Assembly: GCA_025642065.1 (NCBI GenBank)
Contig: JAODUP010000107.1
Coordinates: 727,501-791,500 of the forward strand
From: Paralvinella palmiformis
Lineage: Eukaryota > Annelida > Polychaeta > Terebellida > Alvinellidae
Length of the DNA: 64,000 nt
Direction of reading: 5' to 3'
The stretch's first letter is position 1. Each line of letters opens with the position of its first letter. Positions 13,334-27,300 of the stretch are shown here, piece after piece. A program made the position numbers and the translations under genes. Below the pieces are notes generated by a model. That model did no database searches, was not told the DNA's origin, and saw only the letters and a list, made by a program, of their open reading frames with translations.

Positions 13334-15205
13334 CTTATTTACGGAAACTGAACCAAAAACTTTTAATACATCTAGACAAATGCCGCAGATCCACGTGCAG
13401 ATGTACGGAGAAGCTTCTATATTTAGCCCCACACAGCCAACTAATATTGATGGAATCCCTAGATTCAATACTTCATTTTATCTCGGCTTGGGTTGGCGCT
13501 TATATAGAGGACTGACTAGACCCAAACAACAAACGCTCCGGGTTAAAACATCGATGTTTTCCCCCATTATCACCCACATGTAGTACATTGAGCCATCCCT
13601 GGCCAGCCAGCTAACAGTAACAGACCAAACCTACCAAAAAGTAGCAGCCGGGATATGTTGGCGAGAGAAATCCGGACACACTCGTACGCGCGTACGTACG
13701 TACGATATCCAGGCGGCAAGATTTTACTTTAGACAGCCAACTGCAAACGTAGATAGCGGTAGTATCTATCGGCAGGATTATAAACAGCAGAAAGCATGAG
13801 CCTTTAAACGAAACTAATCCGAGATGTTGCTAACGCGGGATGTTGCTGTTTTACGGCCACTTTTGTGCACATGGTAGACTAAATGGGACGAGCGACCTCC
13901 AAAAGGTATTGAGGCGAAGTGAAAGATGAAACATCTTTCTGAAATAGCCCGGCCGTGGTTTGAACCCAGGTGCTATAGATCTGTGCCCAACCGCGCTACC
14001 AATTAGGCCATGGAGACGCACCTTACTAACACAGGATGATGATGATTGATGATGATTGATGTTTTACGGCCACATCTGTCCACATGGTAGGCTAAATGCG
14101 CCGAATGACCTCCGAAGGTAATGAAGCGAAGTCAAAGATGGAACACCCTTCAGATATGCCCACGCCGAGATTCGAACTCGGGTGAGTGATCTGTGGTCCA
14201 ACGCGCTACCAACTAGACGACGGAGGCGCCCACAGGAGGATATATAACGTATATTATTGTCAGTACTGGTACTGCAGAGTTTCATTTAGGTGGTCTAATA
14301 TTCATCGTCGATGGCGGTGAGTGTGTCTGAAGAGACATCATCAACTTAAAGGATGTACTCGGGATACTCTCAAAATTATTCACACGGAAGCCATAATTGA
14401 GTGGCTTCTGTTGTTTATTTCATATTTGAGTTTTGGGAGGAGAATCCGCTCGTGTGGTCAGGATTCGCATCTGAATGTCAGAATGTAGCGATTCCATGTA
14501 TACCATTCCAGTACGGGATTACTTACTTAACCGTTATACTAACGAGTGCCAAGGCTATGACAAAACACTCGCTCAGTAATCAATTCGAATGAATTCTTGT
14601 GTTTGTTAATAAATGATTACGACAGTCAACAAAAAAAGTAGTGCTAATTAACAAAATTGGGCCACAACGAGCAGTATTCATGGGTTACATAATGAGAGAA
14701 TGTTACGATATTAGCTAAAGGTCAAAATTGTTAATTAAAAAAACAACACCACGCAGACTATGTAGGGGGGGGGGGTGCGAGCGCGAAGTATATTAACATA
14801 ATTACTATCATTGGCTCGCCATCACAACCAACATCCGTAACAGAGCCTTGGCACATTACACAGCTGTAAACAATCAGCAACTGGAAGCTGATTAAAAGGA
14901 AATCCGAATCGAACGTCAACCCATCCCTAAAACATGGATCCGAAACACTATCTGGCTATGTGAGGTGGGCAATAACAATGGTGCCTGACGTAAACGCGTC
15001 CGGATATATACTCTATTGAGAGTCCACTCTATGTTAGCCACCAAACACCAGAGGTCGGCTAACCTGTACTTAAAACAGCTTCCAGTTCACACAGACCTGT
15101 GTAAAATCAGTAATGATACAAAAGTAAGCTAACCTTTATCACCATTACACTGGACAAATATATAGTATATAAAGGTTATTTAACCTGATCATCTTCCAGA
15201 TGAAA

Positions 15206-15254
<49 letters not shown>

Positions 15255-18200
15255 ATGGTAAAAGGTCTACTTATTCTGTATGGCATACATGACTAGACTG
15301 TCCATCAAACAGGTGATAGCGATATAGTTAACTTCCTACACGCACGTACTACCTGAACTCACAATCTGTTTGTGTGCATGTGTGTGTGCAAACGAAAGCA
15401 TCCACGTAATAGTAACATGAAACGACCCCCCCCTTCTAAAAACACCAACAAAATACAAGGAAATATATTCCAAGAACACATGTAGCCAGGGGTTTTTTAA
15501 CATCTCCCTTTATTTTAAATAATTCAGTGAAGACGCAGCGCCATTTAACGTGGTCAGCCACCCACGATGTAGTGAGCCGAGAAATTAATCCCTGGAAAAG
15601 TTTCGAGCTCTTACGGAGTTCGAACCTGCGACCGTTGGCACGAAGTGCCTGGTGATTAACCGCTAGGCCACCGGAGCTCACTGGCTAATCCCAACAGTAC
15701 GTAGTTCAAAATACGCAATTCTTATAATCAAACAATATGGTGTTTATCTTTGCGTCGATTTCTACCAAACTTCTACCTCATACAGCTCACATGCCACATC
15801 ACTCAAACCTAAAAAACCATAACCGAGATAATCTATAGAAAAATGCCTCAGCTCTACCACTTCAACAACCATTAACTAAACTACACTTCCAAAATACAAT
15901 TTACACCTAACATGGTTGAGTCAGTAATAACTCGATCTATTAGATACATGAGGGAAAATAGTTGCTAAATATTCTGGCTGAGAATAAACATTAGCAGCTT
16001 CTAATTTGCTTCAAACGGTTTACCAGTGGTCAGCTGACAGTGGACATTCAATAGACATTCAAGCACATGGTGACGAGTGACAACAATGCAGCCATCATTG
16101 GTTCTCAGGAAGTAAATGACAAATCTCAAGTCTATACGTACATCACAGCCATATCTGATAGCGACCATTATGAATATAACGTTATATTCTTGCTTGCATG
16201 CATTTATCCTAAGGTGACCCGATATTGAAGAATCGATATTGGATATTGAAGAATCGTCCATCTCCTTTCAAAATCACTCGGGAGCATTGAGCGTGCTAGG
16301 TTAAATTGCCATTTAACAAATGGCTGCCCAAATTATTGAGCCAATGTTGAACATAGTAGGTTCAACATTGATGAAATGTTCTCAGCCAACATTAAACAAG
16401 CAAAAAACATACACAATTATTCAATAGCAATAACTACAGGCTATGACAAATACAAGAGGCCATACGAGTCATCGGTAATGAGGCCAATCGGGGCTGCTTC
16501 CTAGCTTTGCGGGATGAGATCGATGGATGAAACAGCCCCTGCGCGGATGCAAGCAGGGCTCAGCGTTTCGGCTCCAAACAGCAGAATATTCTCCGGTGCC
16601 ACACGACTTCATTTTCATTTAAAACCCATCATCAACCCATATTCCGCGATCCATCACCTGCGACGGGTGTTCGTTGTTTGTCGTCTCCGCCATAAATCAT
16701 TAGCCAGTGAATGAGTCAACAACGCTCCTTTCCCGAGCGTTGATCATTGTTAATGAGGACGTGGTTTTATAGTGAGATCAAGTGTGATGGAGTCACAATG
16801 ATTCCAGCGACATTTTGTTACCAGTTAGGGTATTGTAGTTTATAATACAGTAATAACCCAGACACAATTTGACAGGCTCTTGAATTATATCAGATGTTTG
16901 TAAACATCGTCTTTGTAAATAACCAGATATGCATGCGCTCTATCTCTCTCTCTCTCTCATAAATGTATATGTTTTTGTAATGACACAGCTCAAGTTCAAA
17001 CATCAAAATGTTGTCACTGTGTGAAATTTGATAAGTTAGTGAATTATATGAGATATCTGTGAATATCCCAGAATATACTCTCTCTCTCTCTATTTATTTC
17101 TCTTTTTCGCCCACCCCATCATTATGTGTGTTCTTATGGTGCCCCAGTGCATGTGTTGAAGTTATCAAGGTGTTTTCACTCGGTGTAAAACATCAAACTT
17201 ATTTTAGAATCAGAAATTCAAATTTAATACCGGTATGTTGAAAGCACTACATACTAAATCGTGTCTATAGTAGAACACCAATATTTACATGAAGTACATG
17301 TGTGGACGTAAATACACATATTTCCAATTGGACTCAAACGCTGACCCACAAACTTAAACAACTTAAGGTTCTGAAAAAGCTTTCTGCTATTTGCATACCG
17401 TCCTGTGACTTAATTCAAGAAACAACAATCGCATGTACTTAGACCAACTTGCTCAAAATGTAAACAAAACTGTCCGATCTTCATTACACATGACATTTGT
17501 CAATTACTCGGTTTACACTCATTTACTCCGAATATATGTTATTCGCCTGTTGCTTACTTTCATACCTATAACATATAACAAGAATATTTTACAACTTGTC
17601 CAAATGAAAGACGATGTTGCACGCATAAACCCATTCACTCCCATGCTAATGGTAAACCGTCAAGTTAGCCCATTGTTTTTTTTAATACTTGTTTCACAAA
17701 CCCGCTGCCAGGAAATAAAATCGACTTTTATTCTTTTTATTATTATTTTCCCGCCGACCCGCCTGACTCCACCGAGGAGTTATAATTAGTTTAAATTTAC
17801 AAGATTTCTTGGTTTGAAGACCGACTTATTGCAGAAATAGCTGAAATAATTTCGAATTTGGACTAACCTCATTTCGACTAACCTCAGACACCACCTTGGA
17901 TTAGGCTGACAGTGACATGTCTATTGTTTACTTTTCTCTGACGATTCACGATCAAAAGAGAATTATGAAGGCTGAAAAAAGCTAAGCTATTGGAGAGATT
18001 GTGAAATCTCAACTAAAGGAAGAATATATTACAGAAAACATGGTCGTGGGCCATATGATCATTGAGGAAGACATGCTAGTGGATATCATTGTCAAGCTGA
18101 ATTTGAATATCAATGTAAAACTTTAAAAAAATAAAACAGAGTAATCCAGAATACGTGTTGTGGACCATTTTTAAATGGTTGGTTACTGAATCTGGCAAAT

Positions 18201-20096
18201 ATTTAAGAAACTAGAACTCGACCGACCCTATGATTTCAGTAATTTATTTTATTTTTGTCCTGTCAGACCCTAATTTTTTTAAGGGAAATTTTGCGTAAAA
18301 CAAGCATTAAAAAACGATGGCCTTATCTGACCAAAACAACGAAGCCAGGAATTCGCTGGTCACATCCCTGGGCGTATGGCCGAGGAGCGACCCAGCCAAA
18401 AAAAAATCACCAATGGTTTACACATCTCAACTGGGCATTGCTTAGTTCAGAGTATAAGCGACTTGTAAAATATTTTGAATTTCTGGCACATAACATTATC
18501 ACAATAGAACAAATAAATACAATACAGATTGCTTTCCTTTCAACAACGAATACAAAATAGTGAATTCTGTATTAACATCCTACCTATATTGCCATGGATC
18601 ACTTTCAGTGGTAGGTCCAACTCATCCTGAAAATAAAACAACAACATAACATTAGGAGATGAGGGAACCATACCAGAAGTTCATAACGCTTATAGTTAGA
18701 TACATATTTCATAATCAGCAAAGTTGGCATAATTCATATTTTAAAAACAATGTTGTTCTCATTAAATTCAGATTGTATTATATTTAAAATAAACAGATTT
18801 TTACTACAATTTAAAGCAACAATCTAATCTATCCACAAATTATAAAGTATCAATATCAATCCAGATTAGAGGGTTCTTTTTTATAGTTTTCATATTACTT
18901 GTTAAATATTTGCAAAATCCCAAAGTAAAACTTCACCAACACACAATTAGTTTACTATTGGGGTAAATAGGAAAATCACATCTTTATATAATATAAACTG
19001 CATATGACCTCAATCAATAATAAAGTTAATAATAAAAAATTAGGAAATGAGAATTGGCAAAACATTAAATCAATCCTGCCAAACAGGATAGTTTTGCAAT
19101 CATTGAACTATTACACAAAATACACTGGTAATGTTGCCCTGGTTGAGCAGTAATTGTAATTATTTATAGAACACTCATCTGGTCTAATTAACCCAGAGAA
19201 TACGACAAAATAAAGATGAATAAAAGCTGTGTTCCACAATTTACACAAGATCTTGTGTAACTCCCCTTCAAGTGTCGATGGTTTAACAGAGATACACAAA
19301 TATTTAGAAGAGTTTTGAGCCATCGATGATCTCCCTAACTTGGTTTGGCAGGAAGACGCCAGATGGAAAACACATACACAATTTGATTTCCTATGCATTG
19401 TTCTTTTTATGTTATGTGTATGCGGTGGGTGAATGTGTGTTTTAGCACTGTGGAATAAGGCACTGACACAGAGAATCTCAAATCATGAATTCAAACTCTA
19501 GATGATTCATCAGGGACTTAGTCCAGAGAGGCAATTTTTCATGCTGAGACATGTGTAATGTCTCACCAGTCTCAGTATGAGTGTATGTGTGTGTGTGTAA
19601 TTAGATAATCATCCCACAGCCGCTGTTTCATCTAAGATACACTTTTTAAAATTTCTGGCTAAAATAAATATACAAAATTTCAAACCTCTCTCCTACAGCC
19701 GTGTCATCGTCTTAATATATCAAGTATACTTCCGATAAACCGATCATCACAAGCGGATGAACAAAGTTCAGTGCTACATTAAGTGACCATTCACCATCAT
19801 CAATCTTTGATAAACACAAATTCAAGACTAGGGAAAAGCTAGTGAAAAGACTCTATGGGTTTGAGTTGAAATTTTTAACATCCATGGTGGTCATAAATGG
19901 GAGTCTGCGACATATGACCGAAGAGCATCAGTCCAGAGAAATAAATCCACACACACATCCAGGTACAAGTAGGATTCGAACCTACAATCTGGAAGTTTGT
20001 AGTAGATTGATCTAACCGCTGTACCACCAGGATGCTCTATGATATGTCTACTTGTAATATTGGATTCACACATGACACACTGTCACATTACTAATA

Positions 20097-20150
<54 letters not shown>

Positions 20151-21313
20151 GTGTACAGTTATCTAACAAAGATAATGATCACTCGGGAAAAACAGTTCAA
20201 ATATTATCCGGATTTTAAGGTATAGGAAGTCTGTACGTTGGTGTCACATGGTGTTATGTAACAAGATACTCGGACCCTTAATTATTCCCCACAGATATCT
20301 GCCATTATGAAATATTAATATCCATCAGAAAACATAGACAGAGTGTATAAATAATTACAAAAAATCCCCCCCCACACACACCAGACAAATCCCTAAATTA
20401 TAAATGATCTGTACACGTGTCCATCTAAATATGAAATGGCAGAGTAAATTTAGTACATCATATTCATAAGAAGATGGCGTCAGAAGACCCTTACATAACC
20501 TGGCCAGTAGCCACTCTACAATCAGAGAACGACAACAACTTGATCCAGACACAGACTTAGAATCAGTCTGGATCGGTATCCAGTTAAAACGTCTAGGACC
20601 TATAAGAGGCAAACATCTGACGAGTGAATGCTGATACACTGATTGTAAACACTTGTACACTTAGAAGACGCAATCGGAACAGTGGCTACCAAAGTTGTTG
20701 CCCTTTATTTTTGAAAAGGGGGTTATAACACTTACCCTCTCCCTCACTTCATTAACCAGCTAACCAAGGGCACGATGTTATATTGTGGCTAATGAGATAC
20801 TGGTGAAACTGTATTAACTCAACTAAGCACATAATATTTACCTGCTCAGATAGCAGTTTTGACACATATACCAAAGTTACATACCAATGTTACCACTAAC
20901 CTGGCTCAATATTCACATGTGTATTATAAATTCCAGCTCGATTGTTGTTAAATACAGACACCCTCATGGTTTATGTATATATGAGGTTCTTGAGGGCACG
21001 ATTCCGTCTAGGATTTGAGGGTCTTTTTACACATTGTGACTAATCAGAACAAATAACTGAGGATTCACGTGTTCGAATGGTCAACTGGCAATCAAAATAA
21101 ATAGGGTATTCCATGTGTTGCTCTATGGAGCGATGTGGGATTGCTAAGTGTATGTACATGCATGTGTCTATTTTTATCAGAGTTTAAAAAAGCATGGCCA
21201 TATAGAATAATGATGAGTTAATATAACATATGGATGATTAGTCAGGGGAATGAATCCAGACCAGTGATTTTTCATTATGAGATGTGTAGTGCGTGCATGT
21301 GTATGTATGTATG

Positions 21314-21345
<32 letters not shown>

Positions 21346-24300
21346 CGTGTGCGTGTGTGTGCGTCCGTCCCAATTTGTGCTTATGTGCATCTTATTGTCC
21401 CAGCACATCCTAAGTTCATCCAAATGTGTGCACACAGAACGGAGCAACTACAGAGAGATTATCTTAAACATCCTGATACAAGTACCATTAGCAACAACAA
21501 ACACGAGATAACTTCCCACTTCACAAAGCCATCAGTCTGGCTGCAGACACCTGTAGGTAAAAAAAACATATCCCACATATAGATACCAAGTATCTATCAG
21601 TCGAGATATAAACTCTGACGGAACAGCAATAAAGAAAACGGATCTGAGTACAAAGGCTGAGTGCTCATCATCAGGAAATTAATTACAAGTTTCCGGCTAT
21701 TCGTTATTAAATCCCTCTTCCTGTAATTAATAAACCCGAGCCATTATAGATGAACTGATCGATATCAATTTTTTTCATCATCCATACTATGTGTTACTGA
21801 TTAACATTCAAATTAAAATGATGATGATGATTGATGTTTTACTGCCACTTTTGTGCACATGGTAGGCTAAATGGGCTTCCTAAGGTAATGAAGCAAAGTC
21901 AAAGATGAAACAACCTTCAGATATGCCCATGCCGAGATTCGAACACGGGTGGTAGTGATCTGTGGTCCAACACGCTACCGTAGACCACAGAGACGCCCCA
22001 AATAAAATGGTCTTTTAAAATAATAAGCGAAACATTACAACAACAAAATATTCTCTTTAAAAATCAGTCACATTCAAAAGAGCAGAGTTCAAATAATTAC
22101 CAGTATCAATAACACCATATACAACGTAATTACTGCTGCTTCATATTAACTTTATATCATTACAAACAGCCTTCCAGTCTAGGTGTGGGGATAAGATTTC
22201 AAACAGTCAGTAACCAACATGCCACTCCAGGCACTACACAATCGGGTGTAGGACAGTTGCTCACCGGACAGTTGCTCACCAAGCAAATGAAAAAGTGGAC
22301 ACTTGCTCACCCCTGAATTTTTACTGAGAGAAAAAATTTACATAATTATATTAATCAAATAAAATAAAATCTGAACTTTAATTCCCTAATAATTGGTAAT
22401 ATTCATCCCAATAATTATATAGGTTATTGGATACTAAGAAATATATTTCTGAATTAAAAATCATTTACTTAATTTAATTTTTTCTCATTAAAGGTGTCCA
22501 CTTTTTTATTTGCTTGGTGAGCAAGTGACCGGGTGAGCAACTGTCCATAGTCCACACAATCTACTCCAATTTAGAAGAATTCTAAAAGTATTGCTTGTCC
22601 TAACCTTACCCAAAACTCATCTTTGACAACACTGGAACTTATAAGTAGCCAACACTGGGTTTAAAAAAAAAAAATCTCGCCTTTACAGATGGCGGAACCA
22701 ATTAACGTGGTCAGCCACCCACAATGTTGTGAGCCCGGGGAATTCCTCTCTCTGAACTAGTTTGTTAAGATGTTGACTAATCTATGGCAAAAGTAAACAA
22801 AAACGATGATGCTTCCGGGAGGTGAGTCAGTCAGAGATAGGGAGCCGCTACAATTTAGCCTAGGCGCTGAACCAAACCTCGAACACGAAGGCTGATTCCT
22901 TACTGGAAAAATGATACTTTCGGATGAAACATCCCACAAACATAGGTGCTACTGAAATTTCAATCACGTCCCGGTGGTCTGTTGCAAAGCGGTCAAAAAT
23001 GCTTCAGGAATATGATGCTTGGATGTTTGATTTTATGGCAAATTTTGTGTACACGGTAGTGTAGATGGGCCCAGCGATCTCCAAAGGTAATGAAGCAAAG
23101 TGAAAGATGAACCACCCTTCAGATGTGCCCATGCTCAGATTCGAACTCAGGTGGTAGTAATCTGTCATCAACCACTCTACTGTTTAGACCATGGAGGTGT
23201 CCACTCTTCAGCAATTTGAATTAGAGAATGAGTGAGTAATATGTTTATGTTGAGTGCCTCTTGTTGTTATTGACTTATTTAGCCTCAATGCTAGTCACAC
23301 CCACACCTGGGACATATAGCTGAGGGGCGACTTTACGAAGAAACAAATCTCACAAACACAGACATGAGTCAGATCTGAACCAAAACATGGAGGTTTTTCA
23401 GCATAGCGCTCTATCCAAGAGCCATCCCCTGCCCCCAGCCGGTGATTATGTCACCTGGGATATAAGCCAGCGCCAGGACTGACTGCTTCCTAAGGGAAAT
23501 AAAATTATCAAGCCAGAATCTGTTTAACTTCTATATGAAACATCGCAGACGTAATCATCATTGGGCTTCAACCATCTCATGAATAGGATGTTAAAATAAC
23601 AATAACTGTAGATTAAACAAAGTGCCCTTACTAACAGGAGCCACTCGGTGGCACTGTACAGTGATACTGTAAGGAGATGCAATTAAAAAATTGGAATAAT
23701 CAATATTATCAATTGAGGAAAACAACCTTGAACAGGTGTTTACAGCGAGGTGCATGCGCCCCAAACTGCATCATCCACAGCTGGAGAATGGTTGATCATT
23801 TTAATGGTATACTCTTGAACCTATAATTACTGTAAAAAATTGTCTGAAACCTATGCTCAACAAAAAAGGATTCTAGCCTTATATAATTATTGTGCACAGT
23901 TTGAATTTCATATTATGAAGCACACATCATGAACAGCTGAGACTCAGCCATATGGTTAATACTGTTCCTATACAACGAAAGGTAGGCAATTGAATATGCA
24001 TTTGTCCACGCAAAAATATAGCCAACAAATAATAATTCTTGAGTAGATTACATGGGATGACCTCAAAAACGAGTAGAGGGGAGGCTTGCAGATATCATAA
24101 TAAACGTCAGTTATAATTAACAAGCTCTAACTGTTGGCTAATACTTACCAAGGCGCTCTCCTTCACGTAGAGATTATTCAGTACAACATCGCCTGGAAAT
24201 AAACGATAACAGTGTGAGTAGGCATAAAACAACATTACATATTGGGCATGTGCTCCATTCTCCCCAGATCCCAAAATATCTACTCGTTATGCAATTAATA

Positions 24301-27300
24301 AGGTGTATCCATTCAAGCCAGTTCCTGGCTGGCTGGCAAGAAAACAACAGGTTTAATTACGAGAGTAGTAATGAAGATGGGGCTTCTAAATAAATGGCTC
24401 TCTCCCTAACTTGGTTTGGCAGGAAGACAACACACGGAAAACACATACACAATTTGATTCCCTATGCATTGTTATTTTTATGTTATGTGTATGCGGTGGG
24501 CCGAGTGACCTCCAAAGATAATGAAGCGAAATCAAAGATGAAACAACCTTCTGATATGCCCACACCAAGATTCGAACGTGGGTGGTAGTGATCTGTGGTC
24601 CAACACGCTACCGCTACGCCACGGAGGCGCCTAATGCATGTGGGTCAATAGTATGTTAACACATATATACAAGATAAATACTTTGACATCACAGTTTACA
24701 TTCAGCAGTAATTTACTATGGCTCAAAGGTAACCTATACATCAAATCATTTCGATACCACAGATGCTGATCTCAGCTGCATACTGGGTTCGAATAGTTAA
24801 ACAAATCAACCACACTTATAGATGTCGATAGGTTCGCCGTCGCCAAGTTGTCGTTTGATCGGGGTGATATGTTATGCCTTTTATTGGCTCTCAGCCAGCC
24901 AACCAACTCATTAAACAGTTTTAGTTGAGCACGCGACAAAATCGTGTGGTGTACACTAACGGCGTCGCCAAGTTGTTAGCCATAACAGTTTCAGTAGAAC
25001 TGTTACCCGATCAGGATGAAAATGTGTGTGTTGTGTGTTAATACATACGTGTAAATGAGGATGCGAGTGGAAACATGGCAGGTGGTCGTGGAAGGATATA
25101 TTTTTATAATCGCATAATAAGCAATGACACGTTGACCACAGCACTCAGATTATATCAAATTGCACTTTGGAAGGCCAGTCCTGTTAACTTAGACACACTG
25201 ATAGCACACACCCAGAACCCGACATCAGGCCTTCGAACATGGTTACATCTGACACATACTGATCTGGTCCTCGCAAAAGAATGCACATTGGGGCTAGGAA
25301 TGGGCCATTTAATTTAGCCAATTACAACAGCCAATAATTGCCAGATAAAGCTTTTATCGGCCTCTAGTGGGGACTTTATCAATAATATCTGGCTAACTGC
25401 CAAACTGGGCTTGGGATAATCTGACATATTCTTATAACTCCGGAAGAAGACAATACTTGTGATGAATCTTCCTGCATTACTATTATAAACAAATTCAATC
25501 ATGTACATTATCCGAAATAGAATACACCTGGGGAGATTGTGAACATGCTGGATTGTACAGGTTCATAAATGGGGGGAGAGGATGATGAAGAGTATATAAA
25601 CATCTCAGACCATTAGTGCCAGGTAAATCAAGTTTAAACGAACTTTCAAAACATCCAGAATGAACAGAGGTCACTGCTACATGAAGGTCATACAACCCGG
25701 TTACAGCCAGATGTTATTGCATCCACAGGTCCCGCTACGGAGCGGCAACACTCTATGTAACTAATTATTCAACGCACGTCAGGATCCAACAAATGCACAC
25801 GTCGTCGTCGTTTCGGCCAAGGCAGTCAGTCAATCTCATGGATCTGTGGTAAAACTGACCAAATTAGTTGATGAACACACCTACCGGGCAAGGGGAAGCT
25901 TTTATTGTAACTCGACACGTATGCAAGCGCCACCAGGCCTCGCAACAAACTATCCCAGAATCCCTCATTACCTAAATGTTGGGATGGATGGATACTAACA
26001 CGCTGATGTGAATGCTGATTAATAACATCAGCAGTCATTATTGGATGAGCCGAGCCTCCTAGGGGAGGATATTTTTGTTTTGTTTTAAGGTACTGCCAAG
26101 ATCACCCCCCCCCCACCACACACACACAATAAGGGCACCTCCCTGATCTGAACGGTGTTTCATCTTTGACTTCACTTCAGTACCTCTGGAGGTCGCTCGG
26201 CCCATTTAGCCTACCATGTGCACAAAAGTGGCCGTAAAAACACCAATCATCACTAAGCAGAGGGGTGATGATATATATAAAATAATTCTATAATATGATC
26301 TCTAATAACAGATGATATAATGATACTTTGATGTATTACAATGTTTACCACATACTATGATATTCACACAAACAATATATTGACGTATCACAAGATGAGT
26401 GACTAATGTAGCATGGAGCGCTGGCGTTGGTTTCATCGACCCCGAACGTTCACTGTATAATGGAGACACAGTCGCGCGCCCGCACACACCTACATACTAT
26501 TTAGCTGTCCGTATGTGGAAAGGCATCACACTGTGGGTGAGCTGGATACCTCTTTAAGAAATAGGCATGTATAAGATTGTTGAACACATGGCATCTTTCT
26601 TACAGATGAAGAACTACTTTATACAGGATTGTGCTATAATCATAATAATTGCCATATCTGACAGTGAAATGTTAACCCTAGTCTTTAAACTAGCATCCAA
26701 AGGGTGTAGATGTTTTATGAACATTCCAGCAAGAATAGACCTCAATTAAAAAATGTTATAATATAACATTATATTAATTACTAGCTCAGAATTAAATGAT
26801 AACAGTGTTTTAACACTGACACAATACTACTGGTGATGTTGTAATCAAATTATTACCTTCAAATGAGGCATTATATTGCAATATTAGCTAATTTAAACTC
26901 AACAGTTGTATGTTCTGATGGTGGAATAGCATACAATTAACTAACAGAACTCAGACGTTTTCAAAATCAATTTGTTACCTCAGTGAACAACTTCTGCTTC
27001 TGAAGCATTTATGAATAACATTAATTATTAATATGTCCATATATATGGCATAATATCAGCGTAGCATAGAAATGTTGTTGCTACTTTATGGCCAGCTTTG
27101 TGCACGCGGTCAATTAAAATAAATGGGTCATTAAAGTGACCTGCGAAGATGAACTGAAAGATGAAACACCCTTCAGCCGTGGGTTTGAACCCATACGCTA
27201 GAGATCTCTGGCTAACTCAACTGTACTAATGGTTATCAATGCAACTCTTAACATGTATAAATTATTATAATACAATTTAGATCACTGACAGATAGAAAAC

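Noticed and set aside
13077..13583. 168-codon plus-strand open frame
   Set aside because: Held open mainly by CA/TA repeats translating as His-Thr; the antisense frame is equally open. Not a gene.
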